Part shown: positions 12,268-22,340 of the stretch, piece after piece
How the letters are laid out: each line of letters opens with the position of its first letter
Position numbering within the stretch: position 1 is the stretch's first letter
DNA from: Stagonosporopsis chrysanthemi
Taxonomy: Eukaryota; Ascomycota; Dothideomycetes; Pleosporales; Didymellaceae
Direction of reading: 5' to 3'
DNA: 64,000 bases
Assembly: GCA_022560025.1 (NCBI GenBank)
Contig: JAFISE010000056.1
Span: 121,360 to 185,359 of the forward strand
Position numbers and translations under genes: made by a program
Notes under the pieces: model-generated
What the model was told of the DNA's origin: nothing
The model's database searches: none
What the model saw: the letters and a program-made list of their open reading frames with translations, nothing else

Positions 12268-13476
12268 ATGAAACGGTTCCGGTCTTTTTTGACAGCGGCT
12301 TTCCTCCTTTTGGGAGTCGTATACATCTTTCTACAGCGAGAGTCTATATCACTTAGCGCCGAATTGGCAACAAAGCCTACCGGCTCTTTGACAAGTAGCG
12401 AGCAAGGGAAAGCTTCGTCGAACTCGGACTCAACCCATCAGGCCGAGAAAGATGCGTTCATTGGTGACGCCTCGTTGCCCCTTACTGAGAGCGCCAGGAC
12501 CTCTCCGGCCTCACTCATTGGCGCCAACTTCTTGGAAGACCTCAGGCTCGGACTTCCCGTCGACACTTTCAACAGCCTAAGCAGACATTCACCACACAAC
12601 TATGACCTCAACGCCGCGGCACCCTACACGTATGCTACTTTCTTTGCGTCTCGCAACCCCTCGATTGAGGATCCCTACTACCTCGCTGTTCACTCCTTGA
12701 TCTATCGCGTCCTCTGGTCCCCGCGATCCAGAACTTCAAAGCATACATTCGTCGTCTTTGTCGCCGACTTCGTACCCCAAGAGCAGCGCCGCCTTTTGGA
12801 AGGCGCCGGTGCTATCGTGTGCGATCTTGCACCTCTACCATGGCACCCGACGGATCCAGGTGTTCAGGAGCGGTGGAAAGATTTGTTCGCAAAGCTGCAC
12901 ATGTGGAACGAGACATCTTTCAGCCGAATCCTGTTTCTCGACGCCGATGCACTTCCTATCGCGCCAATCGACGACATGTTCGAGCTCAAAACGGTGCGAA
13001 ACTGCATCGAGTCGAAGATGCAGCTGGACGACTTCCTACCAGGCGGCGAACCGGTGTGCGAACCGTACATGTTTGCAGGCGTGTCTATGAATCCCTATTC
13101 TATATTCGATGTGGAGATCAATGTTGGGAGTATGGTTTTCACGCCCAACGCTAAGCAGTACCAGCGGTTGCTGCAAAATTATCTGAAGTTCGATAAGTAC
13201 GATGTCAAGATGGCAGAGCAAGCATTTCTGAATTGGCAATTTGGGATCAACTCGGCTTATCCACCGGGTATGCTCCCACGAGAATATGGAGCATTCTTTC
13301 CTAAAGAAGAGGGTGAGAAGGGATTGAAGGTGGTGCATGAGAAGATCTGGGCAGCTCAGAGGGGTCAGTGGAAGAATGAGTGGGACAACACGTGGAAAGA
13401 GATGATGAGTTTCTATGGAAGCGAAGAGTTTGTAGCGGCAAGAAGGTCAGCTGGAGGAGGGGCTTCTCAGTCATGA
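12268..13476 (+). CDS. GT8-type glycosyltransferase, type II membrane protein
   Basis: One exon of 402 residues. A basic N-terminus and one transmembrane segment (about residues 8-23) are followed by a Ser/Thr-rich stem (about 30-110) and a catalytic domain. The domain opens with YTYATFFASRNPSIEDPYY, matching the fungal GT8 pattern in which a Y-A-T-F strand starts the nucleotide-binding fold. The DXD motif is ILFLDADALPI (Asp 225 and 227). A later INVGSMVF segment fits the sugar-acceptor side. GT8 enzymes use UDP-sugars; fungal members resemble glucuronyl- or galactinol-synthase-like proteins. Donor and acceptor are unknown. The gene converges with the MFS transporter across only 142 bp. Confidence 0.87.
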   Translation: MKRFRSFLTAAFLLLGVVYIFLQRESISLSAELATKPTGSLTSSEQGKASSNSDSTHQAEKDAFIGDASLPLTESARTSPASLIGANFLEDLRLGLPVDTFNSLSRHSPHNYDLNAAAPYTYATFFASRNPSIEDPYYLAVHSLIYRVLWSPRSRTSKHTFVVFVADFVPQEQRRLLEGAGAIVCDLAPLPWHPTDPGVQERWKDLFAKLHMWNETSFSRILFLDADALPIAPIDDMFELKTVRNCIESKMQLDDFLPGGEPVCEPYMFAGVSMNPYSIFDVEINVGSMVFTPNAKQYQRLLQNYLKFDKYDVKMAEQAFLNWQFGINSAYPPGMLPREYGAFFPKEEGEKGLKVVHEKIWAAQRGQWKNEWDNTWKEMMSFYGSEEFVAARRSAGGGASQS

Positions 13477-13618
13477 TCATGTTATGGCTTGCACGGTAGC
13501 GAATAGAATTCGACATCTTCTTAGAAAGATATATTGACGTAAATTACAATTCTGCAGTCTCGCTAATCTCATAAGTTATTATATAGCATCTCTCTTGATC
13601 ATTACCGCACGTGACATC

Positions 13619-15382
13619 TTAGACCTGGAGCTCGTTGCGCTCAGCAGGCTCGAGGATACCACCGCGAGTGCCAGCCTGCTCAGCCTTGCTCCAGCTACGT
13701 CCACCAGGTCCCATTTGGAGACGGTCGGTATCGACGAGGCCATCCTTTTGCAGCGAAGAAGAGTCCCACTTTGCAGAAGTGATGGGGTTGACGTGGAGCA
13801 TGTACATGGTGTCAATTTCCTCGAGCGAGCGATCCTTGGACTCGATCATGAAGAAGTAGACGACCCAGAACAGGAGGAAGCAAGAGACACCGAAGACAAG
13901 ACCGTAGAAGTAATCGATGCGGTCGGTGACGAGGGTCGAAACGAACGAAATAATGAAGTTGAACAGCCAGTTGGACGCTGTGGCGAGAGCCATGCAAGTC
14001 GCGCGGTAACGAGCAGGGTAGAGTTCGCCGACGATAGCCCAGACAAGGGGTCCCCAGGTGGTCGCGAAGCCGACGATGAACAGGCAGGTGAAGACGATCA
14101 TGACGTTACCAGCAGTAGCGTTGGGAACGGGAGACCCGGTTGTGGGATCGACCTCGGAGACGAAGTGGCCGACGAAAGAGTAGATGAACAAGCACAAGAA
14201 CATCCAAGCAGCACCGCACATCATAGCCATACGACGACCGACATTCTCGACAATCCAGAGACCACCAATGGTGGCGACGACGTTGACGGTACCGAGGATG
14301 ATGGAAGTGACGTATGGGTTCTCCAGCCCAGTGGCGCTGAAGATGACAGTGCCGTAGTAGAAGAAGTAGTTGGCACCAGTAAGCTGCTGACCGGCCTGGA
14401 GGACCATACCGAGGAGAGTGCGGTACAGCATACGGGGACCAGTGAAGATCTCGTGCCAGGGGTGGTCGCCGCCTGCCCTCTCAGCAGCAAGTTTCTCCTC
14501 GATCTCGCGGATCTCGTTGTCGATGAAAGCACTGTGGGGATCGACACCGTTGAGACGGGCCATGTTGGCGCGAGCCTCATCGATGCGGCCCATGCGGTAG
14601 GCGTAACGGGGAGACTCGGGCAGAAGGAGGATGGTACTACCCAAAATGATGGCCCACAGAGCAGACAGGCCGTTGGGAATGCGCCACTGAGCGTCGTTGG
14701 TGTAGTCCTTGGATGTGCCGTAGTTGACCATGTAGGCAGTCCAGATACCAAGGGTAATGAGCAGTTGGTAGGAACTGACAGTCGCGCCACGAATGCGCTT
14801 GGGGATAGACTCGGACTGGTACATAGGAACAACAGTGGAGAGAGCTCCAATGCCTAGACCGGCAGTAAAACGACCCATGGCGAACTGGACCCAGACGCGT
14901 TCGCTGGTGATCTCGATGATCACACCGACAATGTAGAAGAAAGCGGAACCAGAAATGGTGAGGCGTCGGCCATAGGTATCAGCGAGAGGAGCCGAGATCA
15001 AGCAACCGAACAGAGTGCCGATACTACAAGAACGTTAAACGGGTTTGTGAAAAGGGGCATTTGTGCGAACTTACCAGAGGAGACCGACAATGGTACCCTG
15101 GCGAATGGCAGAGAACTCGCCGTTCTCGCCGAACCTCTCGAGGAAGTCAGACATCTGGAGAAAACCAGAGATCTGTCCAGACTCATAACCGAACATGAAA
15201 CCACCGATACTAGCGACCGCACCGAGGATGACCGCGACCGCGGGAACACGGCCCTGAGGTTCGACCTCAGCGCCATCCCGGGTGGGAGAGACGGTCCTCG
15301 CAGGAGTCTCAGCAGGAGTCGAGGACTCAGGGGTGCCCTTCTCAGCCACCTCGTTGGTAGCCTTATTGCCAAAAAAACGCAT
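13619..15382 (-). CDS. MFS sugar transporter (sugar porter family)
   Basis: Exons 15382-15075 and 15023-13619 are joined by a 51-nt intron (GTAAGT...TTGTAG) and encode 570 residues. The N-terminus has a Pro/Thr-rich cytosolic stretch (about 60 residues), then the first helix AVILGAVASIGGFMFGYESG. Sugar-porter signatures are ADTYGRRLTISG (loop 2-3), GRFTAGLGIGALSTVVPMYQ, PESPRY before the central loop, and ELYPARYRA in the second half. Twelve hydrophobic segments are apparent. It resembles high-affinity glucose or hexose importers (HXT-like), so a nutrient role is as likely as a link to the neighbouring glycosyltransferases. The antisense strand is also open for 420 codons, which I treat as a shadow. 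Confidence 0.93.
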
Positions 15383-18323
15383 GGTGACCGTGTGGTCGGA
15401 CACAGAGTCCAATATTACAAAAGGATAAGAGAAAATAGTACTGCAGATTACAGGCAAAAACTGTAGCTGTTGCAGACGATGCAAATCGCTGGAGGAGTCG
15501 ATGGGGGAAACTGGAGAAGAAAGCTCGAATGCGGGTTTTGAGGAGAACTTAAGTCGTGTGACGGCGTGGAGACTATCGTTGGCTTGCTGAGAGTGGAGCC
15601 CCGCTGTCATTTTCAATCTTGCAGCCGGGGCTTCATTTCTTCCTTAGCATCGCGACTCGATCAAGCAAGACCACAAAGAATGGGGCTGTATGATGTAATT
15701 CCTTCCTGAAAGTTGTCGAAGCTCGTGCTCACGGACGGCCTAGAGACCGGATACATGGCCGGTAGACAAATTTGCCTCAACTCGTGACCGGGCAAAATGC
15801 ATGTATGTCGGCAGCATAGACAAAGTTATACGTTATGCGCCCCACGCTTTCCATCAGATGGAGGCCCATGGGCACCACTCCCTCAACATCCCATCTCCAG
15901 ACAAACTTCGCTGCAGCGGAGCTACCCTCATTTGCGGGCGATGCGGTGGGCCACCAGCGTGAGGCTCTGCGGTTCGGTAGTCGGACAAGATTGTTGAGAT
16001 GCTATCCCGAGCATACCATGTCCGTGTCTCCCAATAGCTCAGGTACGTGGTGGAGCAGCCTGGCAGTGGTTGGTTCAGAGGGCCGATCTTGGCCGGAAAG
16101 CGCCAAGTTAGCGTCCGCAGAGCCTCACTGCTGACTTCGATGTTGCATCACTAGCGGTCAGCAGCCTGCGCAGGGAACAACGGCGTGCCGAGGTGCCTGA
16201 AGAGAATTCTTCGTGGTTTCGAAAAAGAGGGCCGCAGTGGAGCATCAGCTGCTAGTTTTGCAGGCAATTTTTGTTGTCGGGAAAAAACTCGGGGCTCGTC
16301 AACAACCGAAGAGGCGCCGGGTGACGATGTTCTCCTCGCCTCGTGCGATGGGGTGATGGTCACAGATACCGGTAGTAGGGCTGGTGGGGAGACTGTCTCG
16401 CGTGTACTGCAAGCTCTGTCAGCGGGGGATTCACAGTGCATAACAAGGAGACTTGTGTCTGGGGACAAAAGCGGGATCGACTTACCACGATGCTCACTCC
16501 ACTAACCGCCCCAGTCTGGCGGCGTGCCTTTTGACAACAAGCCAGAGCAACTTGCGGCGGAGAGCCCACGCAGACACTGTAGCCTGTGACATTCTGGGAG
16601 ACTGGACAGGAACCAGCATCTCAGAAACTTGTGTAGCCCCACGGGGCCCAGGTCCTCTTATACTGTTGCTCCGGATTACATTACTCCGGACTGTGGAGGG
16701 TGGGAGCGTGGGAGCCCCGGACCGAGTTGGCATCCACCAATGGGCGATTGGCATGACCAAGAGGTGACATTTTGGGAAGCATTTCCCACGATGTTGCGCG
16801 GTTGCGAGTCGTAACCCGGCGGTCGGGTTGCCAAGATCAGCGTAGCTCAATCGCATAAACGGCAAACAACCTCGGGCATACGTGAATTGGTTGGGCGCCA
16901 GAAGATTACAAACCTAAGCATTATGAAGGCATTTTTCTGTTGATGGACGTGAACGCTGGACAGAAGGCATGAAACGCAGAGTACAACATTATCATTAAAC
17001 TTCAAGAAGAAAAAGCAGTAGCTGTGACAACAGTTCTTTGGCGGAGTTCATTTCATTTGGTCGCGGAGGAAAGCGGAGGACAGCGGAGGACAGCGGAGGA
17101 GTGTGGAGAAGCTTGGGCGTGGAGTTGTCGCGTGGATGACCCGCTATCCCCTTTTCGTACTAAAGTGGTCCGAGGCCAGCGTTGTCCTGGGCAAGACTTC
17201 TTCCAACAGATATTGTGTGCAATTGTAGTACGCGTATACCGGATGCATGCAACTGTGCTGGTCTTCTTGTCACGCGAGTGTGCTGTGTAAGTACGTTGCT
17301 GTCATTAAGTCCATTTCCTCAGCAGCCTTCGACATACATAGAAGCAACAGGATATCGAATTTGTAATCACTTGTGGCCAAGAGGGTATGCGGGTCATGCT
17401 TGCAGAGCCTCTTCGCTAGCTGAATCCTTCATCGCCCTCTCATCTCTTGATGATTCCTACCCATGAATGGTAGCTGTTCCGACACGCCAGGGTGCCTCCC
17501 TCGAAAGCATGGCTCAGTGACACCTTGATTGCCACGTGCTTGACCTGCGACCAGAGGAGGACTTGGTATCAAAGGCAATTTAGACGCTATCCCAGTACAA
17601 AATCTTTGAATATAATCTGATATGCCCAACACCCAATCGTGTCTGTTGGTTTAACGCTCCGAAGAGCGATAGTTCTGTGCGTATCAATGCCAACCAAATT
17701 CAGTCCTATGGCAAGGTTATAGAACAGCAAATGTCCAACTCAAGGACCCCCCAATTGGGTACCATGTCTTAGACGGCAGTGCATCATTCTTGTTGGAGCA
17801 AGCTACCTTCACGTTGATCGGTGCCGTGCACTGGCAAAAGAAGTATACACGGCAACCACAACATAACTCATACGTCTGTCAGGCTCTTCGTTCTGAGACA
17901 CGGGTTACAGCACGTATCTACCCATCAAAGTAGACTAAAGTAGTATCCAGCGTCCTCATCCTGTTATCTTGGTACTAAAAGCAGCGTACTGCTTTGACAA
18001 AAAGAAGATGTCTGCACCAGCAGTGAGTCCATTATGGGAGAAGTCGTCGCTAAGAAATTCCGGTGCCCGGCACGTGAGAGATGGCGAAGTCTGCTCTTCT
18101 AAGGCCCGACGCCTCACATCGCCAAACAAGACCTGCATGATCGGTGCGATTGGTAATGGCCCACATAGTAGTCAACAACCGTAAATCGTGCACTCATACG
18201 TCGTTGTATAGTGTTGATGATCTGGGATGCCCAGATCTCCACCAAGACAACAGATCTAAAGGTCCTCTCTTGACGCCGACGCTACGAACCACGAGAAAAC
18301 CAAAATCGCTAGATCTGCAACAA
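15383..18323. other. Gene-poor 2.9-kb interval
   Basis: This is the longest gene-free stretch of the window. Only short frames without recognisable similarity occur. A small direct repeat at 17063-17100 has four copies of GCGGAGGA at 10-bp spacing. Nothing suggests a transposon remnant, although I cannot exclude a degraded one without a search. Confidence 0.45.
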
Positions 18324-19620
18324 TCATCGGTACCCTCTCATGTCAATAACATCCCTTTCCCTGACCAGCGGACTCCCCTCCCTAGGCGGCGCAGGGAGCG
18401 ACAGCCTGCGTTTGTCTACGACCATTGTCTCCCTGAGATCGACTTCGCGCTCCAACTCGTCAACATCGTGATATGTGCCCACATGCTTGACCAAACTCTC
18501 CACGTTGCGGCATATGGCGTCCACGTCTCTGTTTCTACTGCAGATGACGCACGCATACTCGCCGTCGGGTGTATGGCATTTGACCGCAAATCTCTGCCCA
18601 AGCCTGAACTCGCGCGTCTCCATGATGTCGGTCTCGTAACCGTTCTTAACCATCGTTATGGGGGTACGTTTCCCAATCATCCAGAAGTCCTCGCCAGTCA
18701 CGTCGAGTTGTAGCCCGCACGCCGGACACTCGCAAGTGCCGCCCGGCGCCATTGACGCCGCAAGTGGCTTGTTAGGTATATATTGCAGATCGAGGCTATA
18801 TCTGCAGTACAGTGTATCAGGAACTTCTACGAGACTTTGCGATGAGCGCTTCGGCGGTGCGGCAATAGAGCGTTGTGGAGAGCCCGAGCGGTTGGAGGCG
18901 CCGGAGGAAAGGCGTACTTGTTGGTCTTGGAGTGCTTTAAGAGAGCCTTCACGCGCCGAGTTTGAGGCCGCAACAAGCTTGGCCATGTCGGCGTGTGACA
19001 ATTGACGATCATTGTAGAGGGCGTCTTGAAGAACAGTTATGACGGTCTGTTGGAGGGCAATGATTTGGGCTTGCAGTTGGTTTTCTGTTATTGCTGAACG
19101 GTCGTCAGTATGCGGGCGTTCCAAGTGCTGCAGGGAACGGTCACGTACCGTCGCCGCGTGCGAATCGATTGCCATGCCGCCCGTACATGTCGTCGTACAT
19201 CCTTTGAATCATCATGCCGTTCCGCTCGAAGCTCTCGCCAACATCGTCGCGGTAATCGTTTCGATTTCCGCCCCTTCGCCCACCGCCCCCTTGCTCACCA
19301 CCGCCATCTTTCAGACGATCAATTTCTTCTTGTCGCTTGTCGGCCTTCTTCTGCGCTTCGTTGAACTGCTCGCGCAGCTGCTTGATGTTGTCGTCCTGCT
19401 CTGTGTCTCTCTTTTTCTGCTTATGCGCTTCTCTTCGATCATGGACACGTTCCCAGAGTCCCATAGACGCCGTGAACGTGCCCACAAGCGTCGAGGCGAG
19501 GGTGGCGCAGATGAAGGTTTTCTGAAAACCGGGGTAAGCATCGCCCGTTGGTGGTTGTATCATAGGCAGAAATTCTCCGCCGACTGGACCTTTACCTTTA
19601 GGTTCTTTTCTTCGATCCAT
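18324..19620 (-). CDS. Unknown protein: one membrane segment, coiled coil, Cys/His zinc-binding C-terminus
   Basis: Two exons, 19620-19149 and 19093-18324 (an alternative acceptor would start exon 2 at 19084), give about 413 residues. I do not recognise a named family. The order is: a basic N-terminus with PKGKGPVGGEF, a hydrophobic segment at about residues 32-52 (TFICATLASTLVGTFTASMG), a highly charged coiled coil (about 55-105), a Gly/Arg-rich linker, a Gln-rich helix, then a compact C-terminal domain. That domain has CECPACGL and a later CVIC...H...H arrangement (ACVICSRNRD to KHVGTYHD) that looks like C2H2 zinc binding. The open frame across the splice and conserved-looking C-terminal domain argue for a real gene. 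Function unknown. Confidence 0.7.
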
Positions 19621-20600
19621 GATGCGTAGTTCATGGCCGCAACAAGCGTTGCAGTAATGAGATACGATATGGCATGCACACGCGATGTAGCGCGCGAAGA
19701 GGTCTAAGGGAGCCGGCGGCGGGGTATCAAAGGACGAGATCGCTAGACAGGACGCGGTATGTAAAGGACAACGAAGGATTGAAGATGATGCGGGCCTAGA
19801 TCTAATGACTCGCACTTGGAATGCACCTTCACGTAGCTGGTTACACTGTCAAGACGTGTGACGCTGTGACTGGAGAGGACAGGAGGAAGACGCGCATCTC
19901 ACGACAGATGACGCTCGGAACAATAGTGCACGCTCGTGCGCTGGTGCACACGGCGGGCCCCATGATGAAGGATCGCCGCAGCGCAAAGAAAATGGCGTTT
20001 GATTGCTGCAAATTTCGCGCATATCTGTGAGGGCTGCCGCTATGCTGACCGCAAGTCGCTCTCGTGTGCTGCGGGCGCAGGTCGCGATACGTCATAGTCT
20101 AGTCCATCCGCGGCTGGCTCAGCGGGACAACATGCAGTAGCGACCAGCCTCCGCGCTTTCCCGCGTTTCGCGCCCAAAGCCGGACGTTCACGAGTCCACG
20201 CTCTCCACTTTTACCTGCTCGGTTATACCAAGGCAAAAACGCCTATAGGTAGGTACAACGCCTACGTATGTGCGTCTCCCTGTTATTGCTATGCACAAAG
20301 CATTGTTTACATGCTTCCCGAGCGAAGCTTCCAGTGTAGAGCGTATGCAACTATCACATCGCTTCCCTGTGGCCAGATGAACATATTGGTGAGAGTGACT
20401 TCGGGCCAACCTGACTGTGTTCTCGTCCAGACCACTATGGTGCAGATCTAATAGCTGCTACATGTGTCTGCAGTCAGGCTCATACCGATCTGCCAAGTAA
20501 GGGAGAAGACAGTGAATCATCTCAACCACGGTTTTTTTTTTACTATAAGGTGTGTAGACTATTCTCGTCTCATTTTGACTAATAACCGCACAATTCCTCG
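19621..20600. other. Intergenic region upstream of the coiled-coil gene
   Basis: About 1 kb between the promoter of the coiled-coil gene and the 3' end of the CFEM locus. It contains a ten-base T run near 20531 and no convincing coding frame. Confidence 0.5.
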
Positions 20601-20992
20601 CTAGACGGCGGTAGGCTCCACCAGATTGCCCGTGGCAGGAGCAACGCAGGCACAAACGGCCTGGCCAGAGGCCTGGACCTGCAGTGCCGTAGCAATGCCA
20701 CAATTGCTGATGACACAGCCTTGAGCTGAGGCCTGAATGACCGAAGAGCTAGAGCAGCGGCATCTGTAGTCGCCACTACCACAGCCAGCTGCAGAAGCGG
20801 CTGATGAGATGCATGGGACCTGAACGTATTGTTAGCTTGTTCCAATTCGTACACGACTGGCTGATTGTGATTGAAAAGGCTTTCGTACTCCGCAGGTGGG
20901 GATCGCAGAGGCAACTGGTCACAAGCGGTCTGCGCAGTGACCGAGGAGGCGAAGACAAGAGCAACAGTGGTGAAAACGGTGAAGGCCTTCAT
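20601..20992 (-). pseudogene. Small secreted CFEM-domain protein with a -1 frameshift
   Basis: Exon 1 (20992-20889) begins MKAFTVFTTVALVFASSVTA, a clear signal peptide. Exon 2 (20819-20601) encodes most of a CFEM domain in phase 0: PCISSAASAAGC, then GSGDYRCRC, QGCVISNC and a final VCACV, so the Asp that binds haem iron in CFEM proteins is present. The 68-nt intron has a GTACGA donor, a GCTAAC branch site and a TTCAG acceptor. Exon 1 is 104 nt, one base short. Its 5' part is open in the signal-peptide frame, while its 3' part encodes IPTCG, the expected start of CFEM, in another frame; the shift lies near 20908-20913. CFEM proteins take part in haem/iron acquisition or act as secreted effectors. 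No GPI tail is seen. The lesion may be real or a base-call error. Confidence 0.72.
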
Positions 20993-22340
20993 GGTGATTG
21001 TAGAGATTTAAAAAATTGATAGATTGGTAGGGAAGTGTCGGATACCGGTTGACGACTCTGAGCAACCTCTACTGAACTGTGTTCGACTTATATACTTTTT
21101 AAGCGCTCGTTGACCATCGCTCTGTCCAGTGTCATGTCACTGGAACGAGTTCACTGCCCGACAAACCATGCCGTTGGAGACGATGTCTCTCGCCGCTTCT
21201 GACAGCGCAGTACTGTCACAAGATGATGTTTCACGCTCGGCTCGTCGGCGAAGCAGTGCGAATATGGATGATGGTGAGGAGAAACTTTGATGGCCAGATT
21301 GCAATTTCTATAGGATCCGGACTATTGGTTAGTAAGTGGCAGGGAGACCGCTTGGCTGGTGCCGCTGTGTAGGATCGTCCTGCCGCAGAAGCTCACAAGT
21401 GTGAGTAGATCGTCAATTGACCCTGTTCCCTACCTCGGCCAGTGCCAGGCACCTAGCTTGATGCTCTTGGAGCGATGCGGGGAAATTTGATGTACTCAGG
21501 GCCAGAGAGAATGTATTCGCTCCAGGAGGGCACGAGAGCTTCAATGTGCAGCGGTGCAACAATAATGTGGAGAGGATGGCGGCACGAAAAGACCGAGGCC
21601 ATGTGAACGTGAGGGGTCCAAAGCCTGACATCAAACCAAGTTTCTGTTGGAGAGTCAAATCTAGAGTATCAACTAATTGTCTTATCTTGTTCAACGCGAT
21701 CCTGGAAGATCCAGAGGCTTTTTTGTGCTCGTTGCTAGCTTTCCGATCACAGCCCTTTGGATGCATGTGTTCGCAAGCTTGAGTTCTGGAGGCTCATGAG
21801 ACATCGTGATTCGCTTTTCATCGCTTGCTGCGCAACTTGGTCTTGAGTTCTTGACATTTCTAGACATCTCAGCGCCAGACAGTCTGCGTACTTGACGACG
21901 TCCAACTCACACACATAATTAGATAACGTGATAAGGATACGATGCTGGAGAACGACAGATACCTACGAGTCGCGTCGGAGGCCCGGAGGGTATCGAGCTG
22001 AGTAGTTTCTGTGAGGAGACTGCCACCGGCTCCGTACTGTAGCGGCAGCCATAATGGCGAAGAACCTGCTTCAAGGACGAACATTCGAAGATTGTGAGGT
22101 CAGTGAGGCTGGAGCTTGATGTGCTCGGGCGATGCCGCAGCAATGACGGAGTTGGGACGGTAGGCGCAAACGCGGGGCACCACCCCACTCTTGCGCCTCG
22201 CGTGCGCAGGAGCTTTCGGGCTAAACGTGAGGTGTATTGCTAATCAGTGCATCGTCTTCGCTTCTTGCATTCACTTGTAGATGTTGCGTGTCCCATAGAA
22301 GCTCTGCTGGCGTGAGCCTTGAGATTATACACACGCAAAG
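20993..22340. other. Divergent intergenic region, CFEM locus and 5-oxoprolinase
   Basis: The 1.35-kb interval carries the upstream regions of two genes transcribed away from each other. Short open frames (for example antisense near 21413-21766) lack protein-like composition. No repeat or RNA gene was recognised. Confidence 0.5.

Noticed and set aside
13595..14857. 420-codon open frame on the plus strand
   Set aside because: It is antisense to the MFS transporter, has Asp/Glu/Val-biased composition typical of a complementary-strand shadow, and shows no family motif.
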